Shown: piece after piece, positions 1-12,560 of the stretch | How positions within the stretch are numbered: the first letter of the stretch is position 1 | How the letters are laid out: every line of letters starts with the position of its first letter | Made by a program: the position numbers and the translations under genes | NCBI RefSeq assembly: GCF_001411555.2 | Contig: NC_049909.1 | Span: 17,036,623 to 17,100,622 of the forward strand | Source of the DNA: Juglans regia | Lineage: Eukaryota > Streptophyta > Magnoliopsida > Fagales > Juglandaceae | Length of the DNA: 64,000 nt | Direction of reading: 5' to 3' | The notes under the pieces: generated by a model | Databases searched by the model: none | What the model saw: only the letters and a program-made list of their open reading frames with translations | Told to the model about the DNA's origin: nothing

Positions 1-130
1 GATATGAAAAAATAAATCTATAAACTGATCATATTTTTTATATATGATATGTTAGATTTTACTTTACAATAAAAATAATTTTATATTTTAATAGATCATA
101 TCAAATTATATTAATTTATAAATTTAGACC

Positions 131-284
131 CTGTTTGAATACAGATCAAACGGTTTCATCTCATCTTATTATTATAATTTTCTTAAACTTTCATACAAAA
201 TATATATAATAAATAATTTAATTTTTTTAAATCTCAAAATAATATTTTATTCAACTTTTAATCTATCTCACTATCCAATTAAAG
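131..284 (-). repeat. MITE family A copy 1 (GAGATGAG type)
   Basis: Short AT-rich non-coding element. Its edges carry TCATCTCAT and ATCTATCTCACTA, and its core has the family sequence 'AATAAATAATTTAATTTTTTTAAATCTCAAAATAATATT', here described only by its shorter pieces such as TTTAAATCTCAAAATAATA. Five related copies occur in this window (15991, 16871, 18845, 33328, 34486). It is reverse-oriented relative to the 15991 copy. No coding capacity; assignment to a superfamily is not possible by eye. Confidence 0.6.
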
Positions 285-1063
285 AGGTTTTATTTTTATA
301 AAATCTTTTTATGATTAAAACTATTGATTCCACATGCACGCAGCTTGCATGCACTACCACTCTGACTTTCGGTGCGATCTTTAATTATTTAGGGCCCATG
401 CCAATTGCTGGTCCTAAGCAACTTTAATTTCAAGTATCTTATAATTAATCAAACCATTAATATTTATTCTTCTTCTTCTTATTGTAAAAAAGTCGGGGGG
501 GTTTTCCCCATGCATTATTAACCATTAGCAGAATTTCTATCACACCTTAAATTTAATTATTTATTTGATTTTCTGAAGAGAATGAAACAGTTTGTACTGC
601 ATGCGTGCATGCTTATGGACATGACCATAAAACCGATCGATCGAGTTGTACATCATGACTCGTGCTGTCCGATTAATATATATTAATATTGTCTCACATT
701 GATCACATGCATCATGTATGATATGATCCGATAAACAAGTAAATAAGATCCATGATAATTAGTTTCAAAGTTAAGGTCAGTTGACACGCGGAATACTACT
801 AGCTATTACAATAGGTTATAACCTGATCATGATGATCTAATGCATGCAAGCCTAAGTACTCATGACTAGTCGTAAGTATTGATCAGCAGATCACTGTCCC
901 TATAATTCGACGACGTTACAGAATAAGAAGTTAACTCATCAAAGCAGGAAATTAATTGAATTTGTCTAATCAACTGAAAGATGAGCTGATCAATTCATGT
1001 GCGTGTGTGATCATGCATGTTATGGATCGGCGACTGCATGTGGCCGCCGGGGGAAGAAATTAA
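285..1063. other. Intergenic, nothing recognised
   Basis: AT-rich spacer with short palindromic TGCATGCA-type words and no open reading frame, repeat array or structural RNA that I can support. Confidence 0.6.
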
Positions 1064-1230
1064 AGCTTCTAACTTCTACTTCTTTTTTTTTATATAGCAA
1101 AACAAACTATCATTCATATTAAAAAAGTGATTACAGATATTTATCAAGCCATACAGCTTGATAAATAAAGTCTAGAATACAATTTCACCACATCATTAAA
1201 CTTTCAACATTACAAGCAAACCTAGCAAGC

Positions 1231-2810
1231 CTAGCTATCACGAGCAACTTCATTACCCAATTGGCTTACATGTTGAATAGAGCAATCTTCAAATAACATC
1301 AGACTCTTTTTTACTTCACGCAGTAGAATACCATACATAGCATCTAAATCCTCTTTAGCTTGCAATTCCCTCACCATGAGTAAACAGTCACTTTCCACCA
1401 TGAGTCTATTGATCCCCTTCGTTGCACATAATTGCATGCCCCGAAATATAACAAGTAATGCTATGGATTCAGGCTCAGCTACAACAGATTCCAGCATACT
1501 TGCTACCATAACAATGTCACCCCTCTCATCTCGAAGCACTACCCCAACTCCTGCTCTGTGTGTATCACTAAACATAGCATAATCCGCATTTCATTTCAAA
1601 GCTCCAATAGGTGGAGGTTGCCATCTGAAATAGTCCCTAGTCTTCATAACAGGTAGGTACTTACAAACTGCAAAGCTCCTCTGTAATGACAATGCATGCT
1701 CGATGACTTGTCTAGGCTCCATATTCTCTTTGTCGTGAACCATCTTATTTCTCCTTAACCAAACACCCCAAGCCATTGAGAAAAACACTTCCAAATCTTC
1801 CATACTTCCTCTTGTTTTCAATTTCATTACAGCCTCCATCATGGATGGTTGTGGTTCCATATTTCCTATCATGGGAAAAATTCTTCCCAATACTTCTTAA
1901 TAGATTGACGATGCAATATGGCATGCAAGCAACAAGTCTTCCAATACACTTTTACAGAAACAACAGACCCCCTCTATAATGACATTCTTCTCGCTCAGAT
2001 TATGTTGAGTTGGAAGACTCTCTCCTTACATAATCTCCATGCAAAGACTTTAATCTTGTTTGGCACTTTCATCTTCTAGATTGACTTCCATAAAGCCTGT
2101 TGCTGCTTAGTATCAGAACACTTCCCTTCTTAACCACGTAATCTTTCTCTGATCAATCTGTACATACTTCTCACAATAAATTTTTCACTTTTTTCATAAT
2201 CCCATATCCACTTATCAGAATGGTTGCCAGGGCAAATTATCCATTTATCAGAATGGTTGCCAGGGCAGATGATAAGCTTCAAGACTTCAGCTGCAACATT
2301 TGGATTGAATAGAGCTCTGACTTTATCTACTTTCCACCTGTTTGTATCTTTATCAATCAAGCTATTCATTGTTTTCTCTCATTGTTCTTCACTACTTATA
2401 GACATTTCTGTACAGAGAGCTTGATGCCCTGGGATCCAGTATCCCTTCCATATTTTTGCCCTTTATCCATCCCCTATCCTCCATCTACAACCTTGAACTA
2501 ACCATTTCTTTGCTTCCCATAAACCTCTCCGAGCATAGGAGGGGTTATACTCCAGCCCTGCATCAAAGAACTGACCCTTGGGAAAATATCGAGCCTTATA
2601 AATTTTATGAAGTAGAGAACCCTTCTCATGCAAGATTCTCCAACCTTGTTTTGCTAGCAATGCAAGATTAAAACTTCTCATATCCTTAAAACCAAGCCCA
2701 CCCTTATGCTTTGGCTCACACATACTCTTCCAACTCAGCCAATGGATCTTTCTTTTATTCTTCTTCTGATCCCACCAAAATCTAGTCATTATAGACTCAT
2801 CTCTGAGCAT
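1231..2810 (-). pseudogene. LINE ORF2 C-terminal remnant (RT end, zf-RVT, RNase H)
   Basis: Read on the minus strand, the pieces come in normal LINE ORF2 order. At 2810-2463 is the region after the reverse transcriptase palm, with typical residues IHWLSWKSMC, PKHKGGLGF and NLALLAKQGWRIL. At 2369-2130 is the linker before the zinc-binding zf-RVT region. At 1890-1591 is the RNase H linker (WGVWLRRNKMVHD). At 1575-1231 is an RVT_3-type RNase H domain (AGVGVVLRDERG; VESDCLLMV). The RNase H domain is split from the preceding piece by a single in-frame TGA at 1591-1593 (ALK-stop-NADYAMFSD). Other breaks lie between 1890 and 2130 and between 2369 and 2463. It cannot make a working product. Confidence 0.85.
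2208..2273 (-). repeat. 33-bp tandem duplication inside the LINE
   Basis: Two adjacent 33-bp units, nearly identical and sharing CAGAATGGTTGCCAGGGCA, encode IICPGNHSDKW twice in frame. The duplication does not break the reading frame. Confidence 0.85.
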
Positions 2811-2843
2811 AACACCTTTGGCAAAATTAGCTTCTAACTTCTA

Positions 2844-4441
2844 ATTACCATTCATTCGTGTGTGTGTGTGTATATCATGTAGAACGGTAGAAGCAGTACT
2901 TAAGTGCTGTTGTTGTAATTTCCCTAATTAAACATGAAGTATATCAAATAGATCAGAACTTTACTAGAGATCGAGAATCGAATTAAGCAGTTTCTCTAAT
3001 ATTTATGTATATGATCAAACAGTGTAGTACTACTGCATGCATGCCTGGATGTTTCTAGCAATTACAAAACAGTGTCTAAACCAAATATGATCTATCGATG
3101 CTTGACTCCGATCGAGGACACCGCAGCAGAATTAATCAAGGTTCCAAGGCCAATGACTATATATATGTGTTTGTGTACTGTGTGTGTAACTCTTTTGATC
3201 TCCTTAATTCGGGTACGCAGGTAATGGTGCCTGTTGATTACTAGAATTAACGCTGGCCAGGACATGAATCAGATCTAAACACGATCGACCCAACAAGCTA
3301 GTACTTGCGTGCTTAAGAAAGAACCCGAATTACCTTTTCTATCCGAAAAAACAAATATTGGAGTAAATAATGCATGAATTATCATAAAATAGTACTCGCC
3401 CATGCATGCATGTGGAGTACTTTATGGGCGAGATCAGAAGAATAGTTTTAGCACTAGAAACTCGCCAAAAGACACGTTGATCATATGCCCGGCTAGCTGT
3501 TTGTGTTTCCTTTTTGTATTTTCAACACATTGATTTGGATAATTATAAGAGAGGTTAATTGAGTACTTCAATAGAAACAAAGGAGCTCCACATTTCCCAA
3601 AAGGATTAGACAAGGAAATTCAGGTCAAGCACTACTGTTTTCTCTTCTTGGCAACGCTGAACATTAATGTAAGTTCGATCTGTTGGTTTGGCACCGACAC
3701 CTACGTTGTCCATCCAACTAGGTAGGAGCTAGCTAGAATCCTAACGCTTGGAAAAACCCTTGTCCTTTAACATTGTTGTATATATTATTGTCCGAAAACA
3801 ATGCAAAAAAACACAATCCCATGTTCCCAAATCCTATAAGATCATGTACAAATTGAACACACTTTCATAGATTCATTATATATATATATATATATATATA
3901 GAAAACTACTATCATAGTACTATGTACGTAAAGAAGGGTAAACATATAATAGTTGATCCAAGAATAGATCGATAAGCTAGTCCTCCATATCAAAAAGGGG
4001 AAGAAAAGAGAAACCTAGCCAATCTATTACTATCAGTAAAAGATGATCAGTCACTGCCAGTTTCTAAACCAAATGATATAAACAATAATAATAATACACA
4101 AATGTTGTTAGAAAGCTGAATCCTCAAACCATTTAATATTAAGAAGTAAGATACAGAATACTACTCCGGCCCAGAAATCAAAGAGACCAAAATCCGAAAA
4201 AGGAATTGGCAGTAGAAGAAGATCAAGTAGAAATTAAGAGTAGTCACCACACCAACAACCGAAGAACAAGAACTAGAAAAAGAAAAGAGAAAAAGAAGAA
4301 ACATAACCATGTTCATGACAGCATGATTTTTTCTGACCTTTAACCATCTGATCGATCCAAAAGCCTCCAGCATAAAGCCCTTAAAATACTCCTATCCGAA
4401 ATATCACATTACAGCAAACATCCTGATGAACTCCAATTCCC
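2844..4441. other. Intergenic, 3' flank of the AHL gene
   Basis: AT-rich spacer with a (TA)n tract near 3878-3900. The part next to 4441 should contain the 3' UTR and polyadenylation region of the minus-strand AHL gene. No gene is recognised; the short open frame at 4161-4373 is low-complexity and hydrophobic and looks like chance. Confidence 0.55.
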
Positions 4442-5332
4442 TCAGAACGGACCTCGTGCAGATGAATTCCCCGCCCAATTTCCATCAACTGGTAACTGAA
4501 CATTCGGCGGCATATTAAGCGGCATATTCAAGAAAGGAAACCCCACAGATGGGTCCGGAAATGGATTGTTCCCCACACCTCCGCTACCACCGCCACCGCC
4601 TGAATCCTGCGATGCAGGCTGCTGAATTTGGAGCTGCTCCTCCTCGTCCAGCGGCAACCTTTCGTATGCAACATTAGTAAACGAAGACGCTATGACGATG
4701 ACTGGCCCGGCTGCGGTCAACTCCCCCACCACACTACCTCCCACCACCTGGCCCTGCCCACCGGCTAAGAATATTGTCAGGCTGGTTGCACCAGGTGGGG
4801 CCGGCGGTGGCAGGAAAGATCCAGAGAGCGAGAGTATCTCAAACCTCCCATGAAGCGTGACTACGGCTCCTGCCCCAGCTGGCTGCCTGAGGACAACATT
4901 GGTGACGGTCCCGCTGCCACTTAGAATACAGATCCCGCGCTGTCGACGGCGCGCGTAGGTGGCGACACAGTCGAACACATCGCAGCCGCTTCCGACCTCA
5001 AGAATATGGGCTCTGAGCGTGTTTGCGCTCTCTCGGGTGATTATGACCGGTGGTTTGGGCTTGTTCTTGGACCCTGGGGGTCGGCCTCGGGGTCGCCGAC
5101 CCACGATGTCCCCAGGTCCCGCTGAGTTGCCGGCCACCAGCTCGAGGCCCTGATGGTGACCATCGTCCTGGTGATCCCCGGAGTACTGTCCGGCTTGGTT
5201 GTTGTCGTCATCGGAATCAGTCTGTTGATGTTGTTGATGATGTTGCTGTTGTTGCCTCTGGTGGTTAAAGTCCGGCCTTTGAAGGTGGTGCATGTAGCGA
5301 GCTGGGGAAGGGCCTAAATCCAAACCAGCCAT
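4442..5332 (-). CDS. AHL23: AT-hook motif nuclear-localized protein, AHL23-like
   Basis: Intronless 296-residue protein. The start chosen is the second in-frame Met ([12 protein letters not shown]), because AHL23-group proteins begin with MAGLDLG; an upstream in-frame ATG at 5371 would add 13 hydrophobic residues. Order of parts: a Gln/His-rich and acidic N-terminal region (about 20-60); one type-I AT-hook, [17 protein letters not shown] (about 79-95), which binds the minor groove of AT-rich DNA; a PPC/DUF296 domain (about 96-225) with the conserved GRFEIL motif at 162-167 and [18 protein letters not shown]; then a Gly-rich tail ending SARGPF. Family knowledge: clade-A AHLs act in the nucleus as DNA-binding oligomers that regulate growth, flowering and hormone responses. 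Assignment to the AHL23/AHL19 group rests on whole-protein resemblance; the exact orthologue is not proven. No damage is visible. Confidence 0.93.
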   Translation of the reverse strand: MAGLDLGPSPARYMHHLQRPDFNHQRQQQQHHQQHQQTDSDDDNNQAGQYSGDHQDDGHHQGLELVAGNSAGPGDIVGRRPRGRPPGSKNKPKPPVIITRESANTLRAHILEVGSGCDVFDCVATYARRRQRGICILSGSGTVTNVVLRQPAGAGAVVTLHGRFEILSLSGSFLPPPAPPGATSLTIFLAGGQGQVVGGSVVGELTAAGPVIVIASSFTNVAYERLPLDEEEQLQIQQPASQDSGGGGGSGGVGNNPFPDPSVGFPFLNMPLNMPPNVQLPVDGNWAGNSSARGPF

Positions 5333-5790
5333 AGACACATCAAAGGGAAACAAAAGGAAAACAGAAAACAAGAAAAATATTAAAAATAATCAAATTAAAC
5401 AGTTATTTTTTAGCTTTTGCTTATTTTAAGGGAAGTGGGAAAATATTAAGAAAAAGAGAGGATAAAGAAAGAAAAAAAAACAAGAGAGAAAGGAAAAGAT
5501 CAGAAAAGATCGAGAGATAGCTCCGGTACTCGAAGCTCACATTTAAAATGATATTTTCTTAAAATTTTTTATTTCTACGACAAGATAGAGAAAGAGCAAG
5601 TTCGAGTGCAGACTGTAGAGAAATGGAAGTCGAGGAGAGGAAGAAAGATGATAAGCTGGGGCGGGGGGGATGTTGAGGGCCAGGGACAAAGACTCAGAAC
5701 GCAGTCATTTCTCACACACGAAAAGTTTAAATATTTGGGCATAGAATAATAATTAGTTGAAATGTTTGTGTATTATATAATATTTGCTTT
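5333..5790 (-). promoter_or_regulatory. 5' leader and probable core promoter of the AHL gene
   Basis: The stretch upstream of the AHL start is rich in A and G on the plus strand (C/T on the transcribed strand), typical of plant CT-rich leaders. A TATA-like run TATTATATAATA lies at about 5771-5782. If it is the TATA box the leader would be about 400 bases. No transcript data support this placement. Confidence 0.35.
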
Positions 5791-6397
5791 GCTTTCTTGT
5801 ATAGACAGAGGAGAGGAGGGATCTGATGCAAATCAGAGTCTCATTTAGAGAGAGTGTATTGAAATCTATACATCATGCTGATGAGAACTGTGGTAGTCAT
5901 GAGCATTTGGAGCTAAAAATTAGGGCATCATGTACCCAATAATAAAACTAATTTGTCCATTAATGATTACAAAAAATAAAAAATAAAAAATAAAAAATAA
6001 AAAATCTTGATCACCATAATTAATTTACCTATTATAAGATTATTCAAGGTTAAATATTAGTACTTATTCATGATCAGTTTCAGTTCTATTTGTTTAATTT
6101 TTTGGGTTTTATCCATATTGATCAAAGTGGGGAATTATTTTTTTAACATAACTTAAGGATGGAATCAAGCTGGTTGTCTTAATGTTTTAGACAAAGATTT
6201 GCAACAAGAATTTAATTAACGAGATTGTCTTTTGAAAAGGTATTGAAAAAGAAAAAACATTTATCTACTCAAATCTTGACTCTCTTATATATATATATAT
6301 ATATATATAACTTTTCCACCCTTTTATATAAAATACGAGAGATTCGTAAAAATTAATTTAAGGTCATGATTGTTAAACAAGAAAAATAAGAAAATTA
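5791..6397. other. Intergenic, upstream of the AHL gene
   Basis: AT-rich spacer with a short (AAAAAT)n run near 5970-6003 and an (AT)n tract near 6288-6308. No gene is recognised. Confidence 0.55.
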
Positions 6398-6560
6398 TTT
6401 GTACTGCAAGTCTTGGGCAATTTTTTTTTTTTTTTAAATGAGGCACATATGAGACCCACACGAAAAAATTGATTTTCTCATGATGGACCATATTTTTTTT
6501 ATTTTTTTTTAAAAAATATCTAACAGAATTTACATACTCTAGAACATTATCTAGTATTAC
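6398..6560. repeat. MITE family B copy 1 (fold-back)
   Basis: Fold-back element of the family best seen at 15505-15650. Its middle pairs GAGACCCACACGAAAAAAT with a later ATGGACCATATTTTTT segment, and its ends carry TGCAAGTCTTGGGCAA and TTACATACTCTAGAAC, which are roughly inverted copies. Non-coding. Confidence 0.6.
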
Positions 6561-8333
6561 TAAAAAAGAAAATATTTAATCTACCATATTTGTGGGTTTG
6601 GAAACTAGTTCGTTTTGTTTTCTCTATTTTAAGCTTAATTAATTATTTAGTTATAACTCATGATTCATAAAAAGGGAGCTAGAATTTTGGAATCCTAACT
6701 TCAATCACGTGTCTTGGCTTGGCTTCTAATTTATATAATACTTCCGCAACTTCATAAATTACAAATATCTTAATCTAACAAAATAAATTATACATATCAT
6801 ATAAATTATTTTAATTAAATTCCAATCCTATTGAATAAGGTAAAAAAAAAAAAAAAACAGAAAAAAAAAAGTTATATTAATATATGTGAAGGGCGCGTGG
6901 GGAGGTTTTGTTATCCAATGACACAAGCACATATATAAAATATGAGCAAATAAACCCTAGACGAGGTGAGTGTGTGGGTGGGGTTAGACGACGAATAATA
7001 TAATTTGAAAATAATGGTGGGGTCTGAATTTTCTTGGGTCGAGTTAACCTAACCATGGTTAAAGTATGGAAGTTGACCAGGTTTGGGGTTAAATTGAAAC
7101 TTGAGGAGGGGACAATTATTAATTAATTAATTAATTAATTTAAAAAAATTATATACAAAAACGAGGAGGAGGAATGGGCAAGTGGGAGATGGGGCTGCGG
7201 GAATGGGACCCATCCAGCCTTGTCTTCTTTCACCCACCATATAATATGGACATTGGACGGCCCTAGCTAGTCTCTCTTTCTCCTTAATGTGAGCTGTGCT
7301 CCCAACCTTTGGCTATATATGATGCCTTAACACGTTTTTTTTTTCTTGGTACTATGTAATTAATAGTATATTGATAAAGGAGAAGTAATACATGATCATG
7401 AGGGTTGGGATCGAATGCAAGATTCAAACAACTATTGATAATACAATTAAATATGTTTGGTTAAAAGTCTTAATTCATTTTTTTATTTTTGAATTTGAAA
7501 AATAATGCCCAACTTGTCTTAATAAAGGATTTTCTAATATATGTCAATGGTTCAAAAAAACTGTATTCTCTCGTGAGAAGTAGGTGTTAGATCATGTCAT
7601 GTACACGAGGTGAAATTATCGTAGAGAGCAGAGACCACGCAAGGTGTGTAGTACTTGCTGAAGCTAGCTACTGACCATGTCATATATCAATATGTATTCT
7701 GATTGACATGCTATATTTGCGAGTTGGAAAAAGGTGAAGGAGATGGCAAGGAGACAAACCTATATATCCAAAGCAAATCGTGAGTTGAGGTGGCGTGTGG
7801 CCGCCTTCAAGCGCAAGCGCCTTTCAGATCGCATCGCTTGAATGATAGGATAAAAGACCGAGGCATCGTGAGGGTAAAGTTCATGAGGTGCTTGGCGTCT
7901 AATAATGGCAATTAGACAATTATATATAGCTAACAAAGAAAATTATATCTTCTTTTGCTACCAAATGATTTTATAATATTGCTCAACTAAAATAAGAATT
8001 ACGCATGGCCCTTTAACAAGTGGCGGGTGCTATATATATATATAACATGGCGTGAGACTTCATAGTTGGTTATCAATATGTTCGAAAATGAACTCGACAC
8101 CATTAATAAACATGCATGAAGAGGGGACATACATCAAGGAGCTACGGGGGTACGTAGTACTATATATATGTAGAAAGTCCTTTCGACAAAAAACATACAA
8201 ATATTCAATTTAATTAGCTATCTTGTATGAAAACAATTCAATATACCGTTTGACATGATGATGGAGATGTATAGGGCATACTATAATTTTCCACCAAATA
8301 AAGTTTCGGAAGAATAATATAAATACGAGAATT
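6561..8333. other. Intergenic, nothing recognised
   Basis: AT-rich spacer containing a (TTAA)n run near 7118-7141 and short A-runs. Near 7180-7260 and 7780-7870 it is more GC-rich but no open frame or known gene fragment stands out. Confidence 0.5.
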
Positions 8334-8512
8334 GATATTTGCAGTTTTAGAGTATGTAAGTCATGCGTACTCATTTTGAAAAAGTAAATAAATCTGAGAC
8401 CCACATGAAAAAATCATTCTTTTTAATTGTGGACCTCATCACTTTTTTTTTTTTTGAAAAAGAGTGTTCAAGATTTGCATAATCTAATATTGTATCTAGT
8501 ATTACTATATAA
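8334..8512. repeat. MITE family B copy 2 (fold-back)
   Basis: Starts GATATTTGCAGTTTTAGAG and ends with GATTTGCATAATCTAATAT, the family terminal inverted repeat. The centre is the paired GAGACCCACATGAAAAAATC and ATTGTGGACCTCATC. Non-coding. Confidence 0.7.
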
Positions 8513-9535
8513 ATATAGACCTAAACAAAAATATGCATGTTTCTTTCACGTGACAGGCCGGAAATTAAAGAGAAGTTTAATTTTCAAAGTCATAGAGCAA
8601 AGACCCAAGACTAAGCCCTGAGTTTCCAGGTCTAAGCTGTAAAATTCGAAGCAAGGGTTGATTATTTTTATGGAGAGATCATAGTAATTAACGTTTACTT
8701 GACCATGGCTTACCTAACTGCTCAAAGATTAATTCCTACTGAAAGGAATATAATATATATTAGGCACGACAAAATTCAGCAAAGAAGTGGATCAGTGCAC
8801 CAATTGCGACCTTCAATTCAAATTATTACCGAATATGATCAGCACAATTAATTATATTATATTATATTATTACAATATTATTGGACAAGTTATCACGACT
8901 CTGACGTTCAAACCAATTAACCAATATACAGCTAGCCATATATGCCAAGTTGGAGGCCGCCACGTACGTGCGTGGAAATTTTACCCCTAAATGACAATAG
9001 TTTCTTAAGTGAATGACAACATTGACAAGAGTTTCTTGATTAATTAGGTGGATAAGTACCATGCAAAAGGGGTATTAGCAAGGTTGAAGCCAGAATTATA
9101 ATTTAGATGCATGGGCTGCGCGCACAAAATCGATCTAAACTAAGATCTAAACACAATTATTAATATTTTGTGTGACAGACGGCTCAAGCAAATAAAGCTT
9201 AGGCTGAGAGTTCATTCAAGTCTCGCTCGACATATAGCTTGAGCAAGAATTCGACAGAGATCTCATTCGAGGCACGCTTGACACTCTACTCAAACGAATT
9301 AACACATAAAAGTAAAAATTAGAATTTTCGCCGTATGATACTATAAATATGTACTTAATGAACAGTTTAGTATGCTCTGAGTGTTTTGAACAGTGAGCTC
9401 TGTAGACATAGACACGTTGCTGAATCACGTTAATTTTGTGTCATGTGATTGATTTACTTATATTTGCTTTCGCTTGTTTGTCATTGTCGCTGTGTTTTTC
9501 ACAACAACAAAAAGAGCAACGCTAACTGTATGCAT
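8513..9535. other. Intergenic, nothing recognised
   Basis: AT-rich spacer. The segment 9180-9300 has several GCTTGAGC/GCTCGA-like words but no clear repeat structure and no gene. Confidence 0.5.
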
Positions 9536-9551
9536 AAAAAACATATACAAA

Positions 9552-10190
9552 GATACGGGACACTGTTATGGATACTAAATCCAATAGCCTATTTCTATTT
9601 TATTAAATACTAAAATAACAAAAAAACAAATAAAACACATTAACAACTAACAACTAAACTACAAAGCCACAAGCCTCAGTGTGACCCAGACGTCACGCCC
9701 ATAGCAAGCATCGGCATCTCAAGCCCTGACAACACGAGCACCCAGCTCACGCACGGACACAATAGCCTCCACTACGCAGGTAGCACCTATGCGCGACTAT
9801 TGGTCGTACGATATCACCGGCCGAGACATCGCCCCCCACTATCGAATAGATCTTGCCCCAAATTGCGTTCGATCCAAAGGTTCAACACCTCACTTGGGTC
9901 AACAAAAGAACATAAGAATAGAAAAAGCAAACATAACAAAATACTGGAATAGATCAACAAAATACATTTCCTCCCTAGGAGGATAGAGGGGCCTGCAAGT
10001 TCTGTTTACAGAACACTTTCTCTGTTAGGAGAAGTTAAGACAATATTTACCACAAAATAATTTGTGTGTGGGGAAGCCCTAGAACTTATGCGTAGTTTGA
10101 CTTATAGTCTAGATTTTTCCATATATTGATAAGTCATAGTTGTAATTTCAATTCATTAATGAAATGAGACTATTTCCATTAAAAAAAAAA
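9552..10190 (+). mobile_element. Poly(A)-tailed retroelement, copy 1
   Basis: A plus-strand insertion flanked by AAAAAACATATACAAA at 9536-9551 and again at 10185-10200 (the second copy merges with the poly(A) tail). The 3' 210 bases resemble the end of the copy at 35600-36755: both have TTTACAGAACACT, GTTAGGAGA, TTTGTGTGTG, TATTGATAA and end GACTATTTCC/TCTATTTCC before the A-rich tail. No reverse transcriptase is present, so it is a non-autonomous LINE derivative, a SINE-like element or a retrocopy. Confidence 0.75.
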
Positions 10191-10200
10191 CATATACAAA

Positions 10201-12134
10201 ATTTACACATTTACATGGTTTTCTCACATGTACACAATTTTCATTTTAAAAAATCAAGATATATAAAAAAAAGGTGAAAATCTGGTCACGTGCATCATGC
10301 ATATCTGCATGTAAATTCTTTATACGTTTTTTTTATGGGCATACAGTTCACATTTCTAGTACAAAAACATGCATATTTTGTATGATTTTATTTGTGTCAA
10401 GGCACACATATAAAAATTGTTAATACCCTTTTGGTACTGGAAAAAAAAAAAGGAAAAAAAAATTAAAGGAATTACGGCAAAGTTGTCCGTACATGTGAAG
10501 TGGAGCCACGTTTCATTCCTATTTGAGGATGTAATTGTCCTTGAAAGGACCGAAATAAGACTTAATTGAATAAAGGATTGATAATTATCAAATCCAATTC
10601 TTATATACGTAGGTAATATAACCTTTGTACGTAAACTAAATTAAAAATTAATACATTCCGTATATTATTTTAGTACATTTAAATGCACAACTACTCGCTT
10701 TCATAAAGGAAAAAACATCATCAAAAGTAGTATTAATATTAGTTGGTCCTTACAATAAAATAAATATTTGTGATGAGTTATTTATAATAAGGTAGCACTA
10801 TAACCATCGATGATGGCTCCCGAGATCAGATCATTATCTCGATTAATGTATTTCTTTTTTTTTTCATATATTTTTTAATCCCCTTTAACATTTAAAAAAA
10901 ATTATAATATTATTAAAAAATACTTTCTTAATCATTAAGTAAAAAAAATAAAAAATTTCATTAGGACCCATCATCGGGATGTTTTATAGGGAGCTAAATC
11001 ATTTTTCTTATAATAAAACATTAACTATATACATGACTATTTACGAAGCAAGAAACTTGTCACGATGTTTTATATATATGGACATGCATATATATACCTA
11101 GCTAATTATTTTCTATATATATTATATATAATATATATATATGTTTTTTTTTTTTGTCTTCCTTGTAGCTGCTAGAATTTAAACAACTCCAAACTATTCT
11201 CAACCACACAAAGGCAATCCCATATGATTTGTTAGAAGGTCCAAGTGCATATAATACACTGAGGGGTCAGGTTGCTAGCTAGTAATAGATATTAGATAAG
11301 TTCCTATGTATCAAAAAGGATATGTACGATGATGTTCCAAGGGTACGTGCTTTGACAATTGGTTTGACTTGAGATCAGACGTTAGTCCATGTTTATCGAG
11401 TAGTTGGGCCGGCTATCGTTTTCGACCAAGATTGCTTTGAATTCTTCTTAATTTCCTTGCACGTTTTAGGAGTAGTTATTGTTTAGTTTTGGAACGGATA
11501 GATAGATAATGTCATGACTCATAATTAAAAAATTAATACTAAAAAAAAGTAATTTGTATGATCAATAACATATATGATAATTTTGTGATAGAATATATAA
11601 AAGAAGTATTATGCTATCCATATTTTGGATGTGTTTAATTTTAATGCACACAAAAATGTAGTGTCTTTTGATCGCATGATCTTTGTTCTTTTGCACGATC
11701 GAAAGCTTTGTTAATCTTCATTTTGAAATATAATCCTTAATTAGTCATATAATTAGTTTGATGCGATTCTTCATTTAACTGATTGATATATAAAGTCACT
11801 TAACATGTGTCTCATCAATTATATATACATGAAATGATAACAAAAAATAAATAAAAATGTTACTTATATGCCTAATATTGGATAGATACTTATTTTTATA
11901 TAAACTGATATATAGTAAGCTTTCAGGTATGGCTGTGGTGTTATGAATAGAGACATTTATAAATAGACTTACTCAAATTATAAAAATAATAATAACATAT
12001 TAATTTGTTTATGGAGAGATAAGAGGGAGGGAGCTGGTGCAAAAACAAAAACGTAGATTGGGGTAAGTAGCCATGCACTGTATAGCTGTCGGCCACGGGG
12101 CAGCTTTGTCGTTTTGTATTGGGAAATGGTCTGA

Positions 12135-12137
<3 letters not shown>
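10201..12137. other. Intergenic, nothing recognised
   Basis: Very AT-rich spacer with (AT)n tracts near 11110-11145 and homopolymer A and T runs. No gene or clear repeat family member seen. Confidence 0.5.

Positions 12138-12174
<37 letters not shown>
12138..12174. repeat. (CT)n microsatellite
   Basis: About 18 uninterrupted CT units. Confidence 0.95.
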
Positions 12175-12177
<3 letters not shown>

Positions 12178-12239
12178 CTCTTTTATATTTCACATCTAAA
12201 ACCCTTAAATCCCGGGGGGGTCCCTTCATATTTGTCTCT

Positions 12240-12526
12240 CCTCATTTCCCCTCTACGTATTCGGTAATTGGTGGCACGTGGCTTCCAAACTCAGCTGAAC
12301 ATGCCTGCAGTCTTTTGACTCACGGGCCGAGGATTAATTCAGGCCAACGGAGAGGTTCATGTTTTTCTCTCTCTCACACCCGCATACACATGTACGAGTC
12401 ATCCCCAAATTAAAGGCTCTGATCACTCTCAATCTTAAACTATAAATGCGCGCAGAGGAGTGTAACTTCGCTTTGATGTCATGAGAAGACAAACCCACGA
12501 GGTATGACCTTCAAAGCAATCAAAGG

Positions 12527-12560
<34 letters not shown>

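Larger units (their letters stand above)
1079..2828 (-). mobile_element. 5'-truncated LINE (non-LTR) insertion
   Basis: A minus-strand LINE. The 15-bp sequence AGCTTCTAACTTCTA occurs directly before it (1064-1078) and directly after it (2829-2843), which is a target site duplication. The left end begins with a T-run (1083-1092), that is, a poly(A) tail on the minus strand, so the left end is the 3' end. The right end stops abruptly inside the reverse transcriptase region, as expected for 5' truncation by target-primed reverse transcription. The body encodes decayed ORF2 C-terminal domains. Confidence 0.9.

Noticed and set aside
4161..4373. Small minus-strand open frame downstream of the AHL gene
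   Set aside because: Low-complexity Phe/Leu/Ser content from AG-rich DNA; no family match.
9789..9986. 65-codon frame with GRDIAPHYRIDLAPN
   Set aside because: Within the retroelement copy; no domain and no matching frame in the second copy.
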